The notes under the pieces were generated by a model that was given only the letters and a program-made list of their open reading frames with translations, made no database searches and had not been told where the DNA came from. From the NCBI GenBank assembly GCA_029067025.1, contig JAIEFH010000296.1, positions 1 to 14,899 on the forward strand: 14,899 bases of DNA. Direction: 5' to 3'. Of this stretch, positions 6,403-12,400 are shown piece after piece (position 1 is the stretch's first letter; the number at the start of each line of letters is the position of its first letter). The stretch comes from Oscillospiraceae bacterium. Lineage in GTDB: Bacteria > Bacillota > Clostridia > Oscillospirales > Oscillospiraceae. The translations under genes and the position numbers were made by a program.

Positions 6403-7149
6403 TTAGGGGAAAGGTGTGAACTCCATATAATTTTTGAAAATTGGAACTACTTTGTATGGAATCGCTTCATAATTATCGCTTTGGACGTAGATTGCTTGGC
6501 CTAAACAGCCTTGGGAGTCAATCCATCCTACGGCACTGGCCTGGTCAAAAATCTCATCTGTCCAAAAGGTGCTGTCCATCGGCTCGGTATATGACCTCAT
6601 TTGGGCATAAACGGCGGTTTTTTTATAGGTCAAGGAGGGCAGGTCAACCAAGCACCAGTCCTTCTCCGGCGCCCCGGTCTGCTTCCAATTCCCCACCACC
6701 ATCCTCGTGCCGTCCCTTCTGACGGCGACAGTGTTTATGTCGCTCCCCTGCACGATCCCCTCTTCGCCGAAGAGCTTTGAAAAGCTCAGTGAAAATACGA
6801 TTTTGCAGCTCTCACCTGGGCAAGGCAGTTCCAAACCAAAGATCCCCTGTTGGCCCCAAAAAATCAAAATCTTTTCGTCCTCGTAGACGATTGGCAAACC
6901 CATAGAGAAGGTTTTTTTCAAATCCAGTTCGTCAAAGGCCAACTCCGCCACACTTTTCTCAAATCCCCCGGTTGGCCAGTTCTCATCTAAACACGCTTCA
7001 GGCCAGGAAAGCTCCTCTATCGGGGTGAATACCGTATCGTCAGACCATGCAGAAAAGACTGGAATATCAGCCCGGTTTTTCCGGCAGGAACCCAAAAGGG
7101 CAACGCACAATACCGTGCATATCACGAAGGGGCCAAACCGTTTCTTCAT
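6403..7149 (-). CDS. Secreted lipoprotein of unknown function (cargo)
   Basis: 248 residues. A type II signal peptide MKKRFGPFVICTVLCVALLG with lipobox LLGSC places the lipidated cysteine at C22. The product should therefore be anchored on the outer face of the membrane after diacylglyceryl transfer and signal peptidase II cleavage. The mature part is rich in beta-prone stretches (KILIFWGQQGIFGLELP, TRMVVGNW, WCLVDLPSLTY), loosely like a short beta-propeller, but I recognise no family. AGGAGGAG (7156-7163) overlaps the stop codon of the amidase gene upstream, so the two are one operon with a 12-base gap and probably act together at the cell surface. Possible roles are substrate binding, a chaperone for the amidase, or an immunity-type partner; none is shown by the sequence. 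Confidence 0.88.
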   Translation of the reverse strand: MKKRFGPFVICTVLCVALLGSCRKNRADIPVFSAWSDDTVFTPIEELSWPEACLDENWPTGGFEKSVAELAFDELDLKKTFSMGLPIVYEDEKILIFWGQQGIFGLELPCPGESCKIVFSLSFSKLFGEEGIVQGSDINTVAVRRDGTRMVVGNWKQTGAPEKDWCLVDLPSLTYKKTAVYAQMRSYTEPMDSTFWTDEIFDQASAVGWIDSQGCLGQAIYVQSDNYEAIPYKVVPIFKNYMEFTPFP

Positions 7150-7161
7150 GGCTTTCTCCTC

Positions 7162-8418
7162 CTACCGCGAAATCTCGGGTATTCTGGTTGTTGTATATCC
7201 GCATACGCTGCAAATGAAATTACCGCCGATTAATCTCCATGTATGTGCAACTGTTTGCAGGGCGTTGTTGCAGATGCTGCACACCCTTGTGTGTGTAGTA
7301 TCTGTATATACATAGGAATAGTTATGCGTCAGTTCAAAAGTTTTATAGGTTGAACTGGGCTGGAGTGGATAGTGGTAAGCATCGTCGTTATGTCCGTTAA
7401 TAATAATCCGCCCCTTAGAATCTACATCAACGATAAGCATCACATGGCCATCACTGAAGATGGGATTCCCGGCGGCAGCTTTGCTCGCGGAAACAACAGG
7501 AATTTCGCTGTAGCCTTGTCCCTTCCAGTAATTTCTAAAATAACTTACGGCTCTCCAAGCAATACCGCTTTTAGCGCAAGCATTGTCTGCCACTGGAACA
7601 GTGCTCCCCGTGTTCTTTGTTACAGTCCAAGCGCCCCCCTGTGGCATACCTCCTGCCAGCATACATTGTGAAACAAAGTTTGCGCAATCTGCGTTGGGAT
7701 AATAATAATATTCCGGATTATATGTGGAAGGGTTCATTGAAACACTGGAGCCCACGTTTGTATGCCCCACCCACTTATCGGAATATGTCACAGCGGCGCT
7801 GGGGCGGTAGCTTGCATAGACAGCCGTTGCCTGGGCCTCAAAGCCGATGTCAAGAGGCAATTCTTCCGCACCGGTATTGTCACATTCTGCAAGAAGTAAT
7901 GCGCAGTCGTTAGGATTGCCTTGAGAATAGTTCAACAAATTATCAACAAAAGAATCTTCAACAACAGCAACGGAATTATTGCAATTGTCAAGTGTCAAAA
8001 TGTGATCCATGCCAAAACCCATGATGTAGCTTTCCTCGTGCTCATCTATATTCTCATACTCAAGTGTCGTCCAAATATATACGAGAAGTTTGGTTTGAGT
8101 ATCATCCTGTGCGATAACGGATTTAATAGAATAGGTGCTCTCTTGTGATAAAATTACGATTTCCAATTCTTCGGCCCATCTGGAAATGCGTGCCTGCCAA
8201 CTCTCATTTGAGTCGATTAGTATATCCTGAATGGATGCATATTTTGTCGCTCCCGCAGTTACATAAATTGCATCCATCTGCTCCATGTAATCATTAATTA
8301 CATCAGAATAGGTTTCGTTGGTCAAGTTTGCGGAATTTGCTTGTGCTGCCCATGTCGGAACAGTTGCACCTACGCTCAAAATCAGGGATAAAAACAAGGC
8401 AATAAAATTCTTCTTCAT
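7162..8418 (-). CDS. Secreted amidase-domain (papain-fold) protein with C-terminal zinc ribbon (cargo)
   Basis: 418 residues. A signal peptide (1-~24, KK then hydrophobic, TWA|AQ) precedes an unrecognised domain (~30-195) and then a putative amidase domain (Amidase_6 type, ~197-365). It contains YNPEYYYYPNADCANFVSQC with nucleophile C245, DGHVMLIVDV with H325, and NGHNDDAYHYPL (N341/H343), matching the family's Cys-His-polar pattern. The C-terminus carries two CxxC knuckles (C380/C383 and C403/C406), a small zinc ribbon seen on secreted Clostridia proteins. Family members are thought to cleave amide bonds in cell wall or peptide substrates; the target here is unknown. The ribosome site is AGAGAGGT. 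First gene of an operon with the lipoprotein, and divergent from the signalling-peptide gene through a shared symmetric promoter. Confidence 0.88.
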   Translation of the reverse strand: MKKNFIALFLSLILSVGATVPTWAAQANSANLTNETYSDVINDYMEQMDAIYVTAGATKYASIQDILIDSNESWQARISRWAEELEIVILSQESTYSIKSVIAQDDTQTKLLVYIWTTLEYENIDEHEESYIMGFGMDHILTLDNCNNSVAVVEDSFVDNLLNYSQGNPNDCALLLAECDNTGAEELPLDIGFEAQATAVYASYRPSAAVTYSDKWVGHTNVGSSVSMNPSTYNPEYYYYPNADCANFVSQCMLAGGMPQGGAWTVTKNTGSTVPVADNACAKSGIAWRAVSYFRNYWKGQGYSEIPVVSASKAAAGNPIFSDGHVMLIVDVDSKGRIIINGHNDDAYHYPLQPSSTYKTFELTHNYSYVYTDTTHTRVCSICNNALQTVAHTWRLIGGNFICSVCGYTTTRIPEISR

Positions 8419-8502
8419 AATTGTACCTCTCTTCTCGTCCTAAAATCAATGTTTCCCCTTTAGAGTAATATTTCTTCTCTGCTTGAAGGGTTTACATTAT
8501 TT

Positions 8503-8597
8503 AGATTAGCACGAGCGGAGGAGGAAGTCCATGTCGCCCTGCGCAATGAAAAATTGCACGAAACGTCATGGTCAAGAGGATGATTTTGTGGTATAAT
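8503..8597. promoter_or_regulatory. Mirror-symmetric divergent promoter pair with a 49-bp dyad operator
   Basis: Rightward (peptide gene): -35 TGGTCA (8569-8574), 17 bp, -10 TATAAT (8592-8597). Leftward (amidase operon, minus strand): -35 TGGACT (8526-8531), 17 bp, -10 TAATCT (8503-8508, only 3 of 6 consensus matches). All four boxes are exact mirror positions around base 8550. A dyad with the same centre has inner arms GCGCAAT (8541-8547)/ATTGCAC (8553-8559) and outer arms CCATGTCG (8529-8536)/CGTCATGG (8564-8571), which run into both -35 boxes. The likely binder is the RRNPP-like regulator at 8859-9806; that is inference. Confidence 0.65.
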
Positions 8598-8660
8598 TCA
8601 AAGTTATAGTATCATAATCCCGTGGATTTATCAAGAGAAAAAAGAAAGGATGTTGTAATC

Positions 8661-8840
8661 ATGAAAAAAATCGCTTCTCTGATCCTGGCGCTGATTCTGT
8701 GTGCGTCCATGCTGGCCGCGTCCCTGCAAACAGTCTGCCTTGCCGCAAAGCCGGATCCGCCCCCCACGCCCACTGCCACTGCGGAGCCAGACCTCGTCAA
8801 CGGGCTTCCCGCTGATGAAGAGCGAGAAAACAGAGATTAA
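8661..8840 (+). CDS. Secreted short propeptide, candidate quorum-sensing signal
   Basis: 59 residues. Sec signal: MKK, then a hydrophobic stretch IASLILALILCASMLAASL, a probable cleavage near VCLAA|KP, and a ~30-residue Pro/Thr-rich acidic tail (KPDPPPTPTATAEPDLVNGL followed by PADEERENRD). The length, signal peptide and adjacency to an RRNPP-like receptor match propeptides such as Phr, PapR and NprX, which are exported, trimmed and re-imported. The tail contains AEPDLVNG, reminiscent of the NprX signal SKPDIVG. The ATG at 8661 was chosen because AAGGA lies 10 bases upstream and the signal peptide starts there; the frame is open from 8622. It is expressed from the divergent promoter and convergent with the receptor gene, 18 bases apart. 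The processed form is not determinable here. Confidence 0.78.
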   Translation: MKKIASLILALILCASMLAASLQTVCLAAKPDPPPTPTATAEPDLVNGLPADEERENRD

Positions 8841-8858
8841 CGCCCCCAAAAACCACTC

Positions 8859-9806
8859 TCAAACCGGGAACTCAATCTGGAATCGGGATTTGATATCCGG
8901 GTCGATGAGGGCCAGATTACGCTCGTCCCCAAGGGCCTCATATATGTAGTGTGCCTGAACGCACAGCTTTTTGCTCTTCTCCTCCTCACCCAGCTGGTAA
9001 TAACACTCCCCCATGGCAGCCAGGAAGCCGGGAAAGAACTGGTAATGACCATAGTCCACGCTGACCCGCCTGCCCTGCTCCGCGATTTCAATGGCGCTTT
9101 GGTAGCGGGCGCACAAGGCCAGCTCCCGCGCGTAGTTGTAAGCGATGAGGGTAAAATGGGGCGCGAAGTTGGACAGGTGGTCGTCATTCTTCCGTACATA
9201 ATCAAACAGCTGGCTGTAGATTTCCAGCGCCTTGGTGTGCTTCCCTTCGCGGGAATAGGTCACTGCGATCTGACTGATGAGCCGGGTTTCGTCCACGCTG
9301 TACCGGCGGCCCTCAATCCGTTCCAAATCGAATTTGGGCACGGTGAGCCGCAGGGCCTCCAGCAGCATGGCCCAGCGCTCCTCAAAGCTGTATGGCCCGT
9401 CCGGCGTGCCCAGTATGACCCTATGGTTTAGGATAAACTGCCGGGTGATGGCGTCGTCGTCCTCCGCCAGCCCCTCCAGCCTGTGGAGCTGCTCCATGGC
9501 CAGCTTCCACAGCTGCTTTTTCTGCTCCGGCTCCGCCCGTGCGAACCGGCTATGGCAGGCGACAAACTCTTTCCGCACACTTGCCAGCTCCAGCTCATGG
9601 GGACTCAGCAAAGCGTAATACCGATCGTCCGGCATATTCAGACGCTGGAGCAGTGCCTTGATCCGGTTGTGGGCGGGCGTCTGTCTGTTGTTTTCCAGCC
9701 TGCACAACGTCGCCGGGTCGCAGAGGCCCTCGCACAGCTGCTCCTGGGTCAGCCCCAGTTCCAGTCTTCGGCGCTTGATCGCCTCACCTAAAAGCAATTC
9801 TTTCAT
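8859..9806 (-). CDS. RRNPP-like HTH/TPR transcriptional regulator (candidate peptide receptor)
   Basis: 315 residues. An XRE helix-turn-helix (1-~58: GEAIKRRRLELGLTQEQLCEGLCDPATLCRLENNRQTP) is followed by an all-helical C-terminal region (~75-315) with TPR-like pairs. Examples are ISQIAVTYSREGKHTKALEIYSQLFDYV, IAYNYARELALCARYQSAIEIAEQG, and MGECYYQLGEEEKSKKLCVQAHYIYEALGD. This is the architecture of Rgg/PlcR/NprR/PrgX regulators, cytoplasmic receptors that bind re-imported peptides and switch DNA binding. I chose the ATG at 9806, since AAGGAGAG lies 6-7 bases upstream; an in-frame ATG at 9926 would add 40 residues translated across the promoter. Its neighbour is a secreted peptide gene and, beyond it, the divergent amidase-lipoprotein operon. 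The peptide-receptor role is inferred; the fold and DNA-binding role are well supported. Confidence 0.9.
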   Translation of the reverse strand: MKELLLGEAIKRRRLELGLTQEQLCEGLCDPATLCRLENNRQTPAHNRIKALLQRLNMPDDRYYALLSPHELELASVRKEFVACHSRFARAEPEQKKQLWKLAMEQLHRLEGLAEDDDAITRQFILNHRVILGTPDGPYSFEERWAMLLEALRLTVPKFDLERIEGRRYSVDETRLISQIAVTYSREGKHTKALEIYSQLFDYVRKNDDHLSNFAPHFTLIAYNYARELALCARYQSAIEIAEQGRRVSVDYGHYQFFPGFLAAMGECYYQLGEEEKSKKLCVQAHYIYEALGDERNLALIDPDIKSRFQIEFPV

Positions 9807-9873
9807 CGTAGCTCTCCTTCTTCCCCAAATTTTTGTATTCGATTTTTTGATAATAATAGTATCACATTTTAGG

Positions 9874-9902
9874 TTTATAGTAAACGGGTCGTCCAAACAC
9901 AA
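9874..9902 (-). promoter_or_regulatory. Possible promoter of the RRNPP-like regulator gene
   Basis: On the minus strand, TTGTGT (9897-9902), a 17-bp spacer and TATAAA (9874-9879). An alternative is TTTACT-17-TACTAT, slightly nearer the gene. Both are weak at -35. Upstream, CAACATGGAGTTCG (minus strand, 9917-9930) resembles the half-site CGACATGGACTTCC at the divergent promoter (11 of 14 identical). Confidence 0.35.
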
Positions 9903-9933
9903 AAGGGCACTATATTCGAACTCCATGTTGTAG

Positions 9934-9967
9934 CACCCCCGCTGTTTCTAACAGGGGAGGTGTTTTT
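9934..9967 (+). terminator. Terminator-like hairpin before the mobilization module
   Basis: Arms 9934-9946 (CACCCCCGCTGTT) and 9950-9962 (AACAGGGGAGGTG) with two mismatches, loop TCT, then TTTTT. No plus-strand gene ends just before it. It would insulate the sigma-like/Mob operon from transcription entering through the cargo, or it is a leftover of a former gene. Confidence 0.6.
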
Positions 9968-10017
9968 CTTAGTTTGGCAGTGTTACTTCCTTTCATTTGC
10001 AACACAGTGGACACCTC

Positions 10018-10057
10018 TCAAAATTCTTTTGAAAGGCAGGAGCAAAAAGTGTATACT
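10018..10057 (+). promoter_or_regulatory. Promoter of the sigma-like/MobV operon with an overlapping palindrome
   Basis: -35 TTGAAA (10029-10034), 17 bp, -10 TATACT (10052-10057), about 57 bases before the GTG start. The palindrome TCAAAA-TTC-TTTTGA (10018-10032) covers the -35 and is a likely repressor site. The binder is unknown. Confidence 0.65.
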
Positions 10058-10113
10058 TATGTCGTTAATAATTAGATAGAGAACACACCGCATTCAGAAG
10101 GGAGGTCGATTTC

Positions 10114-10956
10114 GTGTCCACTATCTGCAAACTGCCCTACGATACCCCGCTCCGCTATCTGCCCCTGGTCTACATCCTGCCCTATGACGTGCTCATGCGC
10201 TGTCCCACCCTCCGCAAGCTGCCCCGCAGTATGGGGGCGCTGAACGCTTCCCCGGAATGGGCCGGGGTGATTCAAAGCAAACAGTTTTGGAACGAGATCA
10301 TAGACGCCGTGGCGGCGCTGGTGTTCCCCCACTTCGGCTTCGGCGGCTGGAAGGAGCATTACACCGGCTGGTTCCCCGTCTGGCGCTTATCCTACGCCCT
10401 GCCCCTGTGGGCCAAGGGGGTGGAGCGTAACCGGGGCTGGGGCCTGCAAGCCCTGTTCAATCTGCCGCCCGACTTCGAGATACCCTTCTTTGACCCGGAG
10501 GACGTGAAAGCGTCCATCGGGGAGGTCGTGCGTCAGACCATCGAGGGACAGGGCTGGGGGCCGATGCTGGACGTAATCCGGGAAATGCCCTGTGACGAGG
10601 ACTTCGAGCCATGGGACACCAACGCCCGGAAAGACTTCCTCCGCAAGTGGCATCACACCCGCTCCAAGCGGGTGCAGACCGTTTCACTGGAGGAATGTAT
10701 GGAGGACGGAGGTAGCGGGATTCATGCCCTGCCAGACCCGGCGGGGGACTTCACCGGGCAGGTGGAGGGGGAGGACTCCTGCCAGCGGTTCAAGGCCACC
10801 CTGTCGGAAAAGGACATGGCGATTCTGGAACTGCGGGTGGAGGGATACGGCTATCAGGAAATCGCGGACAAGCTGGGGTACAAGACCCACAGCGCCGTTG
10901 TCAAGCGGATGGAGGCGATCAAAAAGCGGTTTATCCAGTACGAAACAGGGCGGTAA
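10114..10956 (+). CDS. Sigma-70 region 4-like DNA-binding protein of the mobilization module
   Basis: 280 residues, GTG start with GGGAGGT 7 bases upstream. The C-terminal ~55 residues (LSEKDMAILELRVEGYGYQEIADKLGYKTHSAVVKRMEAIKKRF) form a sigma-70 region 4/LuxR-type helix-turn-helix. The N-terminal ~220 residues are rich in aromatics and prolines (PLVYILPYDVLMRCPTLRKLP, HFGFGGWKEHYTGWFPVW) and match no catalytic family I know. It lacks regions 2 and 3, so it cannot be a complete sigma factor. From memory, similar proteins occur just upstream of MobV relaxases in Clostridia elements, where they are annotated as sigma-like. A role in regulating mob expression is inferred. Two candidate sites for control nearby are the palindrome at its promoter and the terminator hairpin after its stop. 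Confidence 0.82.
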   Translation: MSTICKLPYDTPLRYLPLVYILPYDVLMRCPTLRKLPRSMGALNASPEWAGVIQSKQFWNEIIDAVAALVFPHFGFGGWKEHYTGWFPVWRLSYALPLWAKGVERNRGWGLQALFNLPPDFEIPFFDPEDVKASIGEVVRQTIEGQGWGPMLDVIREMPCDEDFEPWDTNARKDFLRKWHHTRSKRVQTVSLEECMEDGGSGIHALPDPAGDFTGQVEGEDSCQRFKATLSEKDMAILELRVEGYGYQEIADKLGYKTHSAVVKRMEAIKKRFIQYETGR

Positions 10957-10994
10957 AGCCACGCAAACCGGACAGCGGCGGGCGTGGCTTTTTT
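10955..10994 (+). terminator. Intrinsic terminator between the sigma-like gene and the relaxase gene
   Basis: AAAGCCACGC (10955-10964) and GCGTGGCTTT (10982-10991) followed by more T. The left arm overlaps the stop codon of the sigma-like gene. The relaxase has no separate obvious promoter, so this hairpin probably limits read-through and keeps relaxase levels low. It could also serve antitermination control. Confidence 0.75.
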
Positions 10995-11023
10995 GCGCCC
11001 AAAACAAACGGTAAGGAGGTAGA

Positions 11024-11965
11024 ATGGCACAGCACGCAATTTTGAGATTTGAAAAACGAAAGGCGGGGCCAGCCGGGGCGCTGGAAGCCCACCATGAGCG
11101 CACCAAGGCGCAATACGCCAGCAACCCGGACATTGGACACCAGCAGGAGCCGGGACAATTTTCACATCATCCAGCCCGCCCAGAGGTACAGGCGGGAGAT
11201 CGACAGCCGGATCAAGGCGGCGGGGTGCAGGACACGGAAGGACAGCACCATGTTCGTGGACACGCTGATTACCGCCAGTTCTTCACAGGCAGGAGCCAGC
11301 GGGAGATACGGGCCTACTTCACCGAGGCAGCGGCCTTCATGGAGCGGAAGGTGGGCCGGGGCAATATCTTCTCCGCCGTGGTACACATGGACGAGAAAAC
11401 GCCCCATCTCCACCTGTGCTTCACCCCCATCACCAAGGACGGGCGGTTGTCCGCCAAGGAGATTTTGGGCAACCGGGCGCAGCTTTCCAAGTGGCAGGAC
11501 GAGTTCCACGCCCACATGAGCAGGGCGTTCCCCAACCTCAAACGGGGCGAGAGTGCCCTTGTGACCAAGCGGAAGCATATCCCCACCTGGCTGTTCAAGC
11601 AATCCGTAGACCTCACCCGCCAACAGCGGGCCTTCGAGCAGGCCATTTCTGAAATCGGGGTGCTGAACGCCGGGAAGAAACGCGACGAGATTTTGGAAAT
11701 GGTGGGGCCGTATTTCGCCCGCCTGGAGAGCCATTTGGGCGAGGTGCAGAAGTACCAGGCCACCATCGACTATCTGACGCAGGAGAACGCCGGGCTGAAG
11801 GAACGGGTCAGTGAGGAAACGGGTATCAAAAAGCAGATGGAGGTTTTGACGCTCAAAAAGGAAAATGAACAGCTTCGGCGGCTTGTGAACAGCATACCCC
11901 CGGCGCTGCGGCAGGAGTTGAAGGAACAGCAGAGGGGGCAACGCCATTCAAAAGACTATCGGTAA
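11024..11965 (+). CDS. MobV-family relaxase (Pre/Mob) with an internal frame-scrambled segment
   Basis: 313 residues in one open frame; AAGGAGG lies 4 bases before the ATG. The N-terminus MAQHAILRFEKRKAGPAGALEAHHER carries the probable catalytic histidine H23 (HxER, as MobM H22). HMDEKTPHLH (121-130) is the metal-binding motif, and the C-terminus is a coiled coil. Residues ~38-85 (GHQQEPGQFSHHPARPEVQ...) do not resemble the family. The expected sequence lies in the +1 frame: DTSRSRDNFHIIQP, YRREIDSRIKAAGCRTRKDS, FVDTLITAS. One extra G in the pair at 11135-11136 and a second lesion at about 11274-11281, best explained by loss of 7 bases coding 'PE', account for this. The enzyme would nick oriT (5947/5948) for transfer, but here a large part of the catalytic core is replaced, so it may be inactive unless this is a sequencing error. 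Confidence 0.85.
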   Translation: MAQHAILRFEKRKAGPAGALEAHHERTKAQYASNPDIGHQQEPGQFSHHPARPEVQAGDRQPDQGGGVQDTEGQHHVRGHADYRQFFTGRSQREIRAYFTEAAAFMERKVGRGNIFSAVVHMDEKTPHLHLCFTPITKDGRLSAKEILGNRAQLSKWQDEFHAHMSRAFPNLKRGESALVTKRKHIPTWLFKQSVDLTRQQRAFEQAISEIGVLNAGKKRDEILEMVGPYFARLESHLGEVQKYQATIDYLTQENAGLKERVSEETGIKKQMEVLTLKKENEQLRRLVNSIPPALRQELKEQQRGQRHSKDYR

Positions 11966-12017
11966 GACAAATTTGCACCTTGAAAATTGAATATGAATAT
12001 GAGACAAGGAGGTACAC

Positions 12018-12197
12018 TTGAGCAGGCGGAAGAAGCTAATCAACCACACCGACATTCCCCAGCACCAGATTGAAGCGATTGCCCGGTGTCTCATGCCGGA
12101 CATTCTCGCTTTCTATGAGAGCGAGGAGGGCCAGCGGGAATTTGCCGAATGGAAGGAGCGGCGGGAAGCGGAGAAGCGGGAGGTAAAAACAGAATAA
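12018..12197 (+). CDS. Small charged protein downstream of the relaxase (TTG start)
   Basis: 59 residues: (M)SRRKKLINHTDIPQHQIEAI, then ARCLMPDILAFYESEEGQRE, then FAEWKERREAEKREVKTE. AAGGAGG lies 6 bases before a TTG, a strong ribosome site that decides the start; no ATG is in frame until residue 26. The protein has a basic N-terminus, a central helix and a highly charged C-terminal helix. From memory, close relatives ('IARCLLPxIxxFxESEEGQREFAEW') commonly follow MobV genes in Clostridia elements. Function is unknown; a relaxase accessory role is possible by position. It ends just before the strong terminator closing the element's plus-strand operon. Confidence 0.8.
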   Translation: MSRRKKLINHTDIPQHQIEAIARCLMPDILAFYESEEGQREFAEWKERREAEKREVKTE

Positions 12198-12201
12198 GGA
12201 C

Positions 12202-12246
12202 AAAAAGGGCGGGCGCACCGTGAAAACGGCTACGCCCGCCCTTTTT
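12202..12246. terminator. Strong terminator closing the mobilization operon
   Basis: AAAAAGGGCGGGCG (12202-12215) pairs perfectly with CGCCCGCCCTTTTT (12233-12246), and CCGT-GAAA-ACGG forms an inner stem. A/T runs on both sides make it work in either direction. It probably marks the right end region of the element. Confidence 0.9.
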
Positions 12247-12340
12247 GCGTTTATGGGGTTTTCTTCTTTCGGGGGCCTCTCGGCTTCGAAGTTGGCTTGC
12301 GCTGTACCCCGTTGCGGAAGTAGGTGCTTTCATATCTCTC

Positions 12341-12393
12341 GAAGAAAACCAATAATCCGAACCCATCTCCTATCGGAAAAAGGTTCGGATTAT
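12341..12393 (-). terminator. Probable terminator of tRNA-Leu
   Basis: ATAATCCGAACC (12352-12363) pairs perfectly with GGTTCGGATTAT (12382-12393), 12 bp, 7 bases past the tRNA 3' end. On the minus strand the following sequence is TGGTTTTCTT, a modest T run. The sequence between here and 12254 shows no supported gene. Confidence 0.55.
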
Positions 12394-12400
12394 ATGGGTT

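Larger units (their letters stand above)
3610..12246. mobile_element. Mobilizable element with serine recombinase, MobV oriT/relaxase and a peptide-signalling cargo
   Basis: The block joins, in order: serine recombinase and XRE regulator (minus strand), a gene-free oriT region, cargo genes 6403-9967, and a plus-strand sigma-like/MobV/small-ORF module ending in a strong terminator. It sits between an intact two-component operon and an intact tRNA-Leu. It has no conjugation (type IV secretion) genes, so it would need a helper for transfer. Boundaries are not resolved. The left end may be within 3610-3911, where the recombinase tail and a 49-bp dyad lie; the right end probably lies in 12247-12340. 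I found no clear direct repeat at the ends, but serine integrases leave cores of only a few bases that cannot be picked by eye. Confidence 0.72.

Noticed and set aside
9807..9926. Upstream ATG giving the regulator 40 extra N-terminal residues
   Set aside because: The extension crosses promoter-like sequence, and the internal ATG at 9806 has a strong ribosome site and directly begins the HTH domain.
11135..11281. Programmed frameshifting in the relaxase
   Set aside because: There is no slippery heptamer with a downstream structure, and two separate shifts would be needed. Mutation or sequence error is simpler.
11162..11947. 261-codon minus-strand frame opposite the relaxase
   Set aside because: Complement of a clearly recognised MobV gene, with leucine/proline-rich shadow composition.
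12251..12400. Minus-strand open frame after tRNA-Leu ending in a basic tail (FRNGVQRKPTSKPRGPRKKKTP)
   Set aside because: It has no ATG and its first part is formed by the tRNA terminator hairpin. It may be a gene remnant at the insertion point but cannot be supported as a gene.
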